This document shows positions 40,860 through 48,343 of a DNA stretch of 64,000 nt, one piece after another. Source of the DNA: DTFZ01 sp050260375 (GTDB taxonomy: Bacteria; Bacillota; Clostridia; Christensenellales; SZUA-584); the NCBI GenBank assembly GCA_050260375.1, contig JBLNCA010000025.1:1-64000 (forward strand), given 5' to 3'. The notes under the pieces are model-generated. The model was given only the letters and a program-made list of their open reading frames with translations, made no database searches and was not told where the DNA came from. Position numbers and translations under genes: made by a program. Position 1 is the stretch's first letter. Each line of letters opens with the position of its first letter.

Positions 40860-41528
40860 TTACCTGCATTTCGGGCGGCGAACGTTGTTTGAATACGGTA
40901 TCGTAAATTCGGGCAGGCCGCTGGAGTACGGCGCTATCTCATACTGCTGGAAATAGACTACGACTCCCCTGTAATTGATATAAAAGCTTTCGGGGTTGAA
41001 ATACTGCGCGACGTTTTCATTGTAATTGTCAAAGTAAGTTTTATTTCCTCCGGCTATTTGTGCCGATATAATGCTGCTTATCTCATCCGTTATATGGTCT
41101 TTGTACGAGGGGTAAATTTCGGCAAGGCTCATGCGGCGGGCGTCCTTAAGGTTCCATGTGTCCGAATAGCGTACCGTGCTGCCGTGCGCTCCTCCCGTGA
41201 ATTCATAGCTGTCAAAATACATACTTAGCGCGCAGTTTCTGTTGTATGTGAGCGCGTAGTCTGCGTTCGCTTCAAACACCCTTACGGGATAGCCGTTTTT
41301 GACCGAGTTGTCGTATTCCTCCGCCGCCGACTGGTAAAGGCTAAGTTCGCAGTACTGCTGGTACGCTATCGATTTTGTCGCGTAATGCTGGTTTATTTTG
41401 ACGGCCTGCTGAAAGAACTCCGTCGATTCGAGCCACGGGTAGTTAATTATATATTTGAGCACCAGCGTGTTTTTGTAATACATGTCCGCCGATAGCACAC
41501 GGTTCTTTATATGCACATCCTGATCCAT
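40860..41528 (-). CDS. DUF3298/RsiV-like domain protein
   Basis: A 222-residue soluble protein. The segment F-T-G-G-A-H-G followed by T-W-N-L-K-D-A-R-R-M-S-L is the recognised 'GGAHG' signature of DUF3298, and the N-terminal part (Y-P-W-L-E-S) fits the DUF4163 partner. In RsiV this fold binds lysozyme. Here no signal or membrane segment is seen, so the role differs. AAAGAGGTGATG before the ATG is a good ribosome site. Confidence 0.85.
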   Translation of the reverse strand: MDQDVHIKNRVLSADMYYKNTLVLKYIINYPWLESTEFFQQAVKINQHYATKSIAYQQYCELSLYQSAAEEYDNSVKNGYPVRVFEANADYALTYNRNCALSMYFDSYEFTGGAHGSTVRYSDTWNLKDARRMSLAEIYPSYKDHITDEISSIISAQIAGGNKTYFDNYNENVAQYFNPESFYINYRGVVVYFQQYEIAPYSSGLPEFTIPYSNNVRRPKCR

Positions 41529-41631
41529 TGCCGCATCACCTCTTTTACATGATATTCGGAGCAGCATATGCATATTCGGCTTTGTGAACGCAATCGGCTG
41601 ACGGCGCTTTAAGTACTGACGGCGGGCACAA

Positions 41632-41670
41632 AAAAAGCGCCCGCTATTAAGCTTTAAGCGCTTTTTCTGA
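41632..41670. terminator. Bidirectional terminator, uninterrupted relative of the one at 44814
   Basis: AAAAAAGCGC and GCGCTTTTT enclose CCGCTATTAAGCTTTAA. The flanking bases (GCGGGCACAAAAA before, AATCATTAACCGTT after) are also shared with 44806-44960. The part at 41675-41715 is a relic of the 3' end of an inhibitor I42-like gene. Confidence 0.8.
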
Positions 41671-41771
41671 TATCAGAATCATTAACCGTTATGTTGTAAA
41701 CGGGCGTTTACAATGCAGGGCCTTCTTTAAAGCCGCATTCATATGCGTTCTACCCATGTACATAACGAAAC

Positions 41772-42623
41772 TTACGGCGATTGGAACAAATGCTTGAAGA
41801 ACTCAAGGCCTTCCTTTGCCAGCGCGTACGGACTCTCGGCCAAAGGCCTCCATATGGACGCAGCCCTCGCGATCTCTTTTGATATCGCGCCAAACGTTTC
41901 TATCACGATTATGTCATCATAACCCGTCTCATTCAAAGCGCTCTTTATGCCAGCCCAGTCAGTATGGCCCGTACCCGGCGTGCCTCTGTCGTTTTCGTTG
42001 CCATGGATATGGCAAAGGCTCGCGCCGGCCTTTCGTATCGCTGCCGGAATACTCTTCTCTTCGATGTTGGCGTGAAAAGTATCAATGAGCAGCCGTATAT
42101 TCTTTGAATTGACCTCACTGATCAGCGAAAGCGCCTGATCCACCGTATTGATCATGTCGTTTTCAAACCGGTTAATCGGCTCTAAGCCAATGACCACGCC
42201 GCTGTCCCGTGCCTGACTGGCAACGACATTAAGGCTTTGAACGCATCTTTCCCGCTCCGCCTTTTTTTCCTCTTCGGTTAAGAACCGCGTCTTGCCGACG
42301 GCAGAATAGACAGGCCCTCCAAATTTGGTAGAGCCCAGTATCTCACAGATATTCAAACAGTCGCTGATATAGTCCATTCCGGCTTTCCTGACGGAAGCAT
42401 CGCCGCTGGAAATATCCCTTGTGAGCCCGAACGCACCGCTCAGTGTGATATCCAGCCCCAGATCGTCGCACATTTTTTTGAGCAGGCGCCAGTCAACCTG
42501 ATCCAGTTCTTCCGCCGCCACTTCAAACACATCATAACCTATTTCTTTGACTTTCGGTATGATGTCAAATGAAGCCGTAGTAAAAGGCGAACACCAGACA
42601 AACGTACTGATACCGAATTTCAT
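41772..42623 (-). CDS. Sugar 3-epimerase of the D-psicose/D-tagatose type (TIM barrel)
   Basis: A 283-residue xylose-isomerase-like TIM barrel. The catalytic pattern fits D-tagatose/D-psicose 3-epimerases: G-L-E-P-I-N-R-F-E (first Glu), L-L-I-D-T-F-H-A-N-I-E-E (Asp and His), H-I-H-G-N-E-N-D-R (His and Arg), and V-I-E-T-F (second Glu). The family moves the configuration at C3 of ketohexoses. AAGGAG precedes the ATG at 42623. The next gene upstream is a sugar dehydrogenase. Confidence 0.92.
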   Translation of the reverse strand: MKFGISTFVWCSPFTTASFDIIPKVKEIGYDVFEVAAEELDQVDWRLLKKMCDDLGLDITLSGAFGLTRDISSGDASVRKAGMDYISDCLNICEILGSTKFGGPVYSAVGKTRFLTEEEKKAERERCVQSLNVVASQARDSGVVIGLEPINRFENDMINTVDQALSLISEVNSKNIRLLIDTFHANIEEKSIPAAIRKAGASLCHIHGNENDRGTPGTGHTDWAGIKSALNETGYDDIIVIETFGAISKEIARAASIWRPLAESPYALAKEGLEFFKHLFQSP

Positions 42624-42643
42624 ATAGTACTCCTTGCTTGACT

Positions 42644-43759
42644 TCAGGTAAGAGTCCATTCGGGAAGATATATCTTTTCCCCGTTCTTAAGCGCTGATTG
42701 ATTGGACAGTATACCGCTGCAGGTGATGTTGGCCGCCCGGACCGCGTTGGGCACCGGTTCCCTGTCTTCCCTGACGGCCGACAGGAATTCATGCACCAGA
42801 TGCGGATGAGAACCGCCGTGGCCGCCTCCCTGCTTAAACGAAAGGTGTTCGTTATCGGCGTTGTCATAAACGCCCTTTTGAGTAAAGTCGCGTATCTCCT
42901 CGGGCAGCAAATAAGCGTAATCGGGTATCTCCGCGATTTCGAACGGATTTTCCCCCACATGGAAGATGTGGTGCTTTCCTTCTATCTGCGTCCACTCAAA
43001 GCTCTTTTTGGATCCGTAAACGTCGAAGCTCTCCCTGTACTGTCTCGCGACGCCGAACAGCGAACGTGTGACTTCCGCGCCAAGATCTGAATCCTTAAAT
43101 TTGATGTGGGTGGTTTCGATAGAAAACGGGCAGCCGTAGTTCTTGTGCATGCTTTTGTCGATTGTGCCCGACCCAAGGCAGGACACATACTCCGCCTGGT
43201 CGTTGCCGATACTGAGTACCGGGGAAATGGCGTGCGTCGCGTTGAGCATAGGCGGGAATCCGTACCAGTATTCGGGCCACGCCATCATATCCTGCTGATG
43301 AGAGCCTCTTAAAAACTGCAGCTTGCCCAGTTCGCCTTTCTCATACTGCTCTTTGAGAAACAGAAACTCCCTGCTGTATATCACTGTCTCCATCATCATG
43401 TATTTAAGGCCCGTCGCCTTTTGCGCCTTGACGATTCTGTGGCAGTCTTCAACTGTCAGAGCCATCGGAATAGTACACGCGACATGCTTTCCGGCTTCAA
43501 GGCCCTGAACCACCATGTCCGCGTGTAGCTCGGGCGGCGTATTGATGTGAACGATATCTATGCTTTTATCCTGAAGAAGAGCCTGGTAATCCGTATACAG
43601 CTTATCAATGCCCCATATTTTGCCCAGCCTAACTAGATTGTCTTTGTTCCTCTGGCAGATCGCGACTAGATTTGAATCGGGATGTCTTTGATAAATGGGT
43701 ATAAACTCGACGCCAAAACTCAAGCCAACAATAGCCACATTGAATTTCCTGTTCAACAT
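42644..43759 (-). CDS. Gfo/Idh/MocA-family oxidoreductase
   Basis: A 371-residue NAD-dependent sugar oxidoreductase. It starts V-A-I-V-G-L-S-F-G, has D-I-V-H-I-N-T-P-P-E-L-H and A-C-T-I-P-M-A in place of the usual E-K-P, so the catalytic Lys of the canonical motif is absent. G-G-G-H-G-G-S-H-P near residue 310 is a His-rich segment typical of one subgroup. It is co-directional with, and 20 bases before, the epimerase. The AraC regulator lies upstream on the same strand. Confidence 0.9.
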   Translation of the reverse strand: MLNRKFNVAIVGLSFGVEFIPIYQRHPDSNLVAICQRNKDNLVRLGKIWGIDKLYTDYQALLQDKSIDIVHINTPPELHADMVVQGLEAGKHVACTIPMALTVEDCHRIVKAQKATGLKYMMMETVIYSREFLFLKEQYEKGELGKLQFLRGSHQQDMMAWPEYWYGFPPMLNATHAISPVLSIGNDQAEYVSCLGSGTIDKSMHKNYGCPFSIETTHIKFKDSDLGAEVTRSLFGVARQYRESFDVYGSKKSFEWTQIEGKHHIFHVGENPFEIAEIPDYAYLLPEEIRDFTQKGVYDNADNEHLSFKQGGGHGGSHPHLVHEFLSAVREDREPVPNAVRAANITCSGILSNQSALKNGEKIYLPEWTLT

Positions 43760-43924
43760 TCATCACTCCCTTGTGTTTATTTATAGTATCATGTTAGATG
43801 TTTTAATAAGTTGTTTATAGGTTATTATCAAATGTTTTTGGTAAAAATGCGAATGGAAGAAGTGCTTCGGCCGGATGATAAAACAGCGTCGGCGGCCCCA
43901 AACCTTACGTGAATCAAAGGCCGT

Positions 43925-44671
43925 TTACCTGTATTTTTTTAAATATTGCAGCGGCGTCATATGCATATGCCTTTTGAATTGCTTTGTAAACGCGCTTTGA
44001 TCGAAAAATCCGTATTTTAATGCGGCCTGCGCAATATCCCCGCTTTTTAATAAAAAATCGCATGCTTTAAGAATCCTGTATTTGATAAGAAAATTTCCGG
44101 GAGTCATATTGAGATATACATTGAATCTTTTCTCAAGGCACCTTTCAGATACATTGAAGTGGGAGGCGATCTTTTTGACGGTGAGTTTATCTTCGATATG
44201 GACCGCGATATAATCGAGTACGTTATATATGAATGAGTATTTATTCGTTTCGCCGCTATCGTACTGGGACACGGTTATATGCTTCATTGTGCCCATCAAT
44301 CCGAATATCTGTCCGCTTTTTGAATACAGCGGAATCTTATTCGTAATGAACCAATCGGGTATGCCGCTTTGGCTCAGCACCAGCTCGATCATATTGAGCG
44401 CCGCAACGCCGGTCTTCATGACCTTGATATCGTCGAGACGGTATTTATCGGCGAGGTATGTATCGAGTATATCATAGTCCGTTTTTCCGATAATATCTTT
44501 TAGATCTTTGAGCTTATACATTTCGAGCAGGTTATCGTTTACGTATACAAGCTCGAAGTCCGTATTCTTGACAAAGAAACAGAGGCCGTCAATGTTGTCG
44601 AACAGCGCCAAAAGATGGCTGTCAAAGTTTATCTGGGAAAAGTATTCGTTTTGAAATTTTTCAATATCCAA
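43925..44671 (-). CDS. AraC-family transcriptional regulator with an N-terminal PAS domain
   Basis: A 248-residue protein. Residues 20-130 form a PAS sensor (F-F-V-K-N-T-D-F-E-L-V-Y-V-N-D-N-L-L, I-I-G-K-T-D-Y-D). Residues 148-248 are the AraC double helix-turn-helix (T-V-K-K-I-A-S-H-F-N-V-S-E-R, T-P-G-N-F-L-I-K-Y-R-I, I-A-Q-A-A-L-K-Y-G-F-F-D-Q-S-A-F-T-K-Q-F-K). It probably controls the following dehydrogenase-epimerase pair in response to an intracellular ligand. Confidence 0.93.
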   Translation of the reverse strand: MDIEKFQNEYFSQINFDSHLLALFDNIDGLCFFVKNTDFELVYVNDNLLEMYKLKDLKDIIGKTDYDILDTYLADKYRLDDIKVMKTGVAALNMIELVLSQSGIPDWFITNKIPLYSKSGQIFGLMGTMKHITVSQYDSGETNKYSFIYNVLDYIAVHIEDKLTVKKIASHFNVSERCLEKRFNVYLNMTPGNFLIKYRILKACDFLLKSGDIAQAALKYGFFDQSAFTKQFKRHMHMTPLQYLKKYR

Positions 44672-44813
44672 ATGATTCCCCCCGAAACGAGACTGTACAT
44701 TCGCCCTTTATTTTATCAGACTTTGCTATGGGTTCATAGTAATGATTTCGGTCGCGATGCTGAAAAATCATATTTGCCGCACATAAGGCTTATTCGGCTT
44801 ATCCGCGGGCATA

Positions 44814-44935
44814 AAAAAAGCGCCCGCTGTCATACGGGGTCCCCAGCAAGACGTGAGGCTTGATGGGGTGTAAATACGGGGTCCCCAGCAAGACGTGAGG
44901 CTTGATGGGGTGTAATTAAGCTTAAAGCGCTTTTC
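44814..44935. terminator. Terminator whose loop contains two hairpin repeats
   Basis: AAAAAAGCGC (44814-44823) and GCGCTTTT (about 44927-44934) pair as in the 41632 terminator. Between GCGCCCGCT and ATTAAGCTTAAAGCGC there are 86 extra bases, 44829-44914. This may weaken the terminator between the AraC and the I42 genes. Confidence 0.7.
44829..44914 (+). repeat. Two tandem hairpin repeats, 42-bp period, inside a terminator
   Basis: Identical copies begin TACGGGGTCCCCAGCAAG at 44833 and 44875. Each has CCCCAGCAAG-ACGTGAGG-CTTGATGGGG, forming a stem with one mismatch. The homologous terminator at 41632 lacks them. Confidence 0.9.
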
Positions 44936-44947
44936 CCAATACCGAAA

Positions 44948-45340
44948 TCATTGAACCGTTACTTTGTAAACAAGCGTTTCCACGGCTGAATCCTCCTCGA
45001 AGGTGCGCTCATATACAAGCGTAATTTCAGCTTCGCCGGCCTTTAATCCCTTGAACTTAAGCACATCGACGCCTCCGGCGCCTGTTACGCCTTCAGTGTG
45101 GGGCTGCTGTTTGTACTCCCGGTTTTCCAGCTTTACTATCGACTCGTCGCTGATATTAAGCGTCCATTCGTAGCCCGTAGTCGGGTTTGATTCAAGCTGT
45201 ATTACGAACGTTCCGCCGACGCTTACGGTAATATCCTTATCGCCTTTGCCGTATACTTTTTCGGCTGACCCGGCCGCACACCCCGCGAGAGCTGATGCTA
45301 ATAATAGTAGAGATAGTATAATGCAGGCTATATTCTTCAT
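44948..45340 (-). CDS. Protease inhibitor I42 (chagasin-like) lipoprotein
   Basis: A 130-residue lipoprotein. The signal peptide ends with S-A-L-A-G-C. The mature part has the chagasin signature N-P-T-T-G-Y-E-W, V-G-G-T-F-V-I-Q-L-E-S, a G-A-G-G-V-D-V-L-K-F loop, and the E-I-T-L-V-Y-E-R end. Chagasins block papain-like cysteine proteases outside the cell. A relic of a second copy's end is near 41680. Confidence 0.9.
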   Translation of the reverse strand: MKNIACIILSLLLLASALAGCAAGSAEKVYGKGDKDITVSVGGTFVIQLESNPTTGYEWTLNISDESIVKLENREYKQQPHTEGVTGAGGVDVLKFKGLKAGEAEITLVYERTFEEDSAVETLVYKVTVQ

Positions 45341-45478
45341 GTTGCATACCCTCCTTTTTATTTTTAGACGGCATAAATTTCAAAATAGTTCCAGAATTAT
45401 TCTAATATAAACCCGCGCGGCATACTTGAAACGCTATTGGAGATATTAAAAATATCAAGCATGCCGGAGGGTAACGTT

Positions 45479-46306
45479 ATGCAGACGATGTTTAAAGGAG
45501 CGATAAGCTTCGGGCTTGTCAATATACCGATAAAGATGTTTACCGCTACCGAGGAAAAGGACGTAAGGTTCCGCTCGCTCCATAAGAAATGCCATACGCC
45601 TATCAAGTATAAAAAGATGTGTCCGCTCTGCAACGAGGAGGTGCCGCCCGACGATATAGTAAAGGGCTTTGAATACGAGCCGGGCAAATTTGTGATAGTG
45701 ACCGACGAAGACCTTGAAAAAGCGAAAACGGAGGTGCAGGCGAGGACTATAGAGATAGTCGATTTTGTGAACCTTGCCGAAATAGACCCCATATATTATG
45801 AAAAAACGTATTACCTCGCGCCGCAGCCCGAGGTGGCATCCAGCGCCAAAGCGTATGCGCTGCTGCGCGACGCTATGAACGAATCGGGACGAATTGCGGT
45901 AGCCAGGATAACGATACGCAACAAACAGACGCTCTGCGTTCTCAGGGTATACAACAACGTTATGGCGCTCGAAACGATATACTACCCCGACGAAATACGC
46001 CCGGTATCAGAAGTGCCCGCGCTGCCCGGCGAGATAAAGGCGGACGCGAGGGAAATGGAGATAGCAAAGCAGCTGATAGACAACCTTACGGCAAAGTTTG
46101 ACGCGGCGAAGTACACGGACGAATACCGCGAAGCCTTAAGAGGCATAATCGAGGCGAAGATAGCGGGCAGGGAAGTCGTCGCGCAGCCCGAGGCGCCTGA
46201 AAGCAACGTAATAGACCTGATGGAGGCGTTGAAGGCCAGCATAGAAAAAACGCAGAAGGAGAAAGCGCCAAAGAAAACGCCCGCCAGGAAGCGCGCCCAA
46301 GGTTAG
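45479..46306 (+). CDS. ku: Ku protein (non-homologous end joining)
   Basis: A 275-residue bacterial Ku. It opens M-F-K-G-A-I-S-F-G-L-V-N-I-P-I-K-M, has the cysteine pair in K-K-C-H-T-P and M-C-P-L-C, then G-F-E-Y-E-P-G-K-F-V, I-V-D-F-V-N-L-A-E-I-D-P-I-Y-Y-E-K and the central R-I-T-I-R-N-K-Q barrel. It forms a ring on DNA ends and recruits LigD. The ATG at 45479 follows GGAGGG. It leads an operon with the ligase and polymerase genes, spacing 2 bases. Confidence 0.97.
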   Translation: MQTMFKGAISFGLVNIPIKMFTATEEKDVRFRSLHKKCHTPIKYKKMCPLCNEEVPPDDIVKGFEYEPGKFVIVTDEDLEKAKTEVQARTIEIVDFVNLAEIDPIYYEKTYYLAPQPEVASSAKAYALLRDAMNESGRIAVARITIRNKQTLCVLRVYNNVMALETIYYPDEIRPVSEVPALPGEIKADAREMEIAKQLIDNLTAKFDAAKYTDEYREALRGIIEAKIAGREVVAQPEAPESNVIDLMEALKASIEKTQKEKAPKKTPARKRAQG

Positions 46307-46308
46307 CC

Positions 46309-47217
46309 GTGATAATAAAATGCATGGAGCCCGTAAGCGTACCCAAAGTCGTTAAAAAGCCAGGGTTTATACATCAGGTGAAGTGGGACGGCATACGCTG
46401 CGTTTCGGTTATTGAAGACGGGGAAATAACGCTGTTTACAAAGAAGGGCGGCGTTTGCACGGCGGCGTATCCGGAATTAAAAGCGCTGCCCGGGCAAGTC
46501 GACGCGAAGCAGGCCGTGCTGGACGGCGAACTCGTAGTATTCGTTGAAGGGCGGCCTTCTTTTTACCACGTATTAAGAAGGGGCTTTACGCGCAGCGAAG
46601 CGGGTATAAAGCGCCTTGCTTCGCAGATTCCCGTTAAATATATAGTTTTTGATATATTGTCTCTGGACGGCGAAGATTTAAGAGGCAGGCCGCTTGCCGA
46701 AAGGCAGCGCATAATGAGCGAGCGTTTTACAAACAGCCCGTCAGCTGCGCTTAACGACAGCTTTGAAGACGGGGAAGCGCTGTTTGCGCTTATGAAGCGC
46801 AAGAACATGGAGGGCATAGTCTCCAAAAGGCTGGAAAGCCGCTACGTTCCGGGCAAGAGGCACAGCGACTGGTTCAAGACCAAGATATCGAAAAAGCTGC
46901 TTTGCGTTGTGACGGGCGTGCAATTGAAAAACTCGCTGCCCGCATCGCTTTCGCTCGGAGTGTACCGCGAAGGCGAGCTTACGGCGGTGGGTGCGGTTTC
47001 GGCCGGGCTCAAACAGAGCGACTGGGCGCTGATAAGAGATTTTATGCAAAAGGAAAAAACGGGCGAGGAAAAGGACGTTGTATGGGTACGCCCTACTCTT
47101 ACCTGCTGGGTAAGGTTTGCGGAATGGACGGACCATATGACGCTGCGCCATCCGGTGCTGCTGGGCTTCAACGACAGCGGCGCTTCGGAGGCGACGGGGG
47201 AGGAGGTAGTGCTGTGA
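46309..47217 (+). CDS. ligD: LigD-type ATP-dependent DNA ligase (ligase domain only)
   Basis: A 302-residue ligase. The nucleotidyltransferase motif K-W-D-G-I-R has the catalytic Lys25, followed by L-D-G-E-L-V-V-F, Y-I-V-F-D-I-L, E-G-I-V-S-K-R, and W-F-K-T-K. The oligonucleotide-binding domain follows from ~200. It seals nicks at joined ends with ATP. It has no polymerase or phosphoesterase domain; the polymerase is the next gene, overlapping by 4 bases (GTGA). GTG start. Confidence 0.94.
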   Translation: MIIKCMEPVSVPKVVKKPGFIHQVKWDGIRCVSVIEDGEITLFTKKGGVCTAAYPELKALPGQVDAKQAVLDGELVVFVEGRPSFYHVLRRGFTRSEAGIKRLASQIPVKYIVFDILSLDGEDLRGRPLAERQRIMSERFTNSPSAALNDSFEDGEALFALMKRKNMEGIVSKRLESRYVPGKRHSDWFKTKISKKLLCVVTGVQLKNSLPASLSLGVYREGELTAVGAVSAGLKQSDWALIRDFMQKEKTGEEKDVVWVRPTLTCWVRFAEWTDHMTLRHPVLLGFNDSGASEATGEEVVL

Positions 47218-48101
47218 GCGGCATAGAGGTGGAGGGCAAACAGATAAACATCAGCAACCCGGAAAAGCCGCTATGGCCTGAGGCGGGCATACGCAAGATA
47301 GATTACTTAAAGGCGCTTGCGGAGCTTGCGCCCTATATGCTGCCCCACACTACGAACAGGGCGCTTACCGCGATAAGGTTTCCGCACGGCGTGGGAGGCA
47401 AATCGTTTTATCATAAGCGGCCGCCCGCCAAGTCTCCCGAATGGGTAAGCATAGTGAATATTGAAGGGGACGCTTTTATCAACTTAAACAGCCTGCCCAC
47501 GCTGCTGTGGCTGGGGAACCTCGCGGTAATAGAGTTCCATACGCCCTTTTGCATGTTTACCGACGGGCTTCTGCATTCGCTCGTATTCGACCTTGACCCC
47601 TCGGAAGGTCAGACGTTTTCGGACGCCGCGGCATGCGCTTTAAAAGTCAACGAGACGCTTGTGTCGCTCGGCATAGAGAGCCTTGTAAAAACCTCGGGCG
47701 CTTCGGGACTGCAGATATACATACCGTCAGGGAAATTAACGTTTGAGCAGGGGCGCAAAATAAACGAATTCTTCGGGAAATACTTCGCGGAGAAATATAA
47801 AAGCATTATGACGATAGAGCGCCAGGTCAAAAACCGCGGGCGGAAGCTGTATTTCGATTACTTGCAGATGTACAGAGGAAAGAACATAATTTCCGTATAC
47901 TCGCCGCGCGCCGTACCCTGCGGCGCCGTATCGATGCCGGTCGGCTGGGACGAGCTTGCGGCGGGCATAAACCCTTGCGATTTTACGCTGAAAAACGCGG
48001 CGGAGCGGCTCCGGCAAAAGGGCGACATGTTTGATAAGCTGCTTAGGGATAACGAAGGCAGCCCTGCGCTCGACGAAATAATGAAAGCAGCCGGCGCTTG
48101 A
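47214..48101 (+). CDS. LigD-type primase-polymerase (PolDom)
   Basis: A 295-residue archaeo-eukaryotic primase-type polymerase used in end joining to fill gaps. It begins with the I-S-N-P-E-K-P-L-W-P motif, and contains F-Y-H-K, D-L-D-P (D126, D128; metal ligands), and K-T-S-G-A-S-G-L-Q-I-Y-I-P. The GTG at 47214 overlaps the ligase stop and has GGAGGAGG ahead; the open frame extends further upstream, but that part is a shadow of the ligase gene. Confidence 0.94.
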   Translation: MSGIEVEGKQINISNPEKPLWPEAGIRKIDYLKALAELAPYMLPHTTNRALTAIRFPHGVGGKSFYHKRPPAKSPEWVSIVNIEGDAFINLNSLPTLLWLGNLAVIEFHTPFCMFTDGLLHSLVFDLDPSEGQTFSDAAACALKVNETLVSLGIESLVKTSGASGLQIYIPSGKLTFEQGRKINEFFGKYFAEKYKSIMTIERQVKNRGRKLYFDYLQMYRGKNIISVYSPRAVPCGAVSMPVGWDELAAGINPCDFTLKNAAERLRQKGDMFDKLLRDNEGSPALDEIMKAAGA

Positions 48102-48138
48102 CTAGGACTGCGGAATATTGTATGCTGTAAAAAAACTT

Positions 48139-48343
48139 AAGGAGCGATTATATAGATGAAGCTGCAGTAATCCAAAAACATAATTATCATTTGATGCCGA
48201 AAGGCTGTTTGAGGATTACTGTACGTTCCCCGGCAAGTCTTAAGATTTGCTAGTATATATATTTCCTTAAGATCACAATTTTAATGTGGAGCGCGGCTTT
48301 GCGCGCCGTGCAGTGATCCTCTCCAAAAGGAGTGGATTTTTTT
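48139..48343 (+). promoter_or_regulatory. Leader of the ABC-F gene: short uORF(s) and a terminator/anti-SD hairpin
   Basis: AAGGAG (48139-48144) precedes a tiny frame ATG AAG CTG CAG TAA (48156-48170). A second frame of 19 codons starts at 48194. Just before the ABC-F start, GATCC-T-CTCC pairs with GGAG-T-GGAT (48315-48337) and runs into seven T's, so the hairpin is an intrinsic terminator that also covers the ribosome site AGGAG (48328-48332). A degenerate hairpin repeat is at 48219-48262. This is the shape of antibiotic-induced attenuation. Confidence 0.65.
48219..48262 (+). repeat. Degenerate hairpin repeat in the ABC-F leader
   Basis: TACGTTCCCC, GGCAAGTC, TTAAGATTTGC and TATATATA align with the second copy at 36332-36375 but with several changes. 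Confidence 0.45.

Noticed and set aside
46902..47213. N-terminal extension of the LigD polymerase frame
   Set aside because: It overlaps the ligase gene in another frame and is Gly/Arg-rich without similarity; the GTG at 47214 gives the normal N-terminus.
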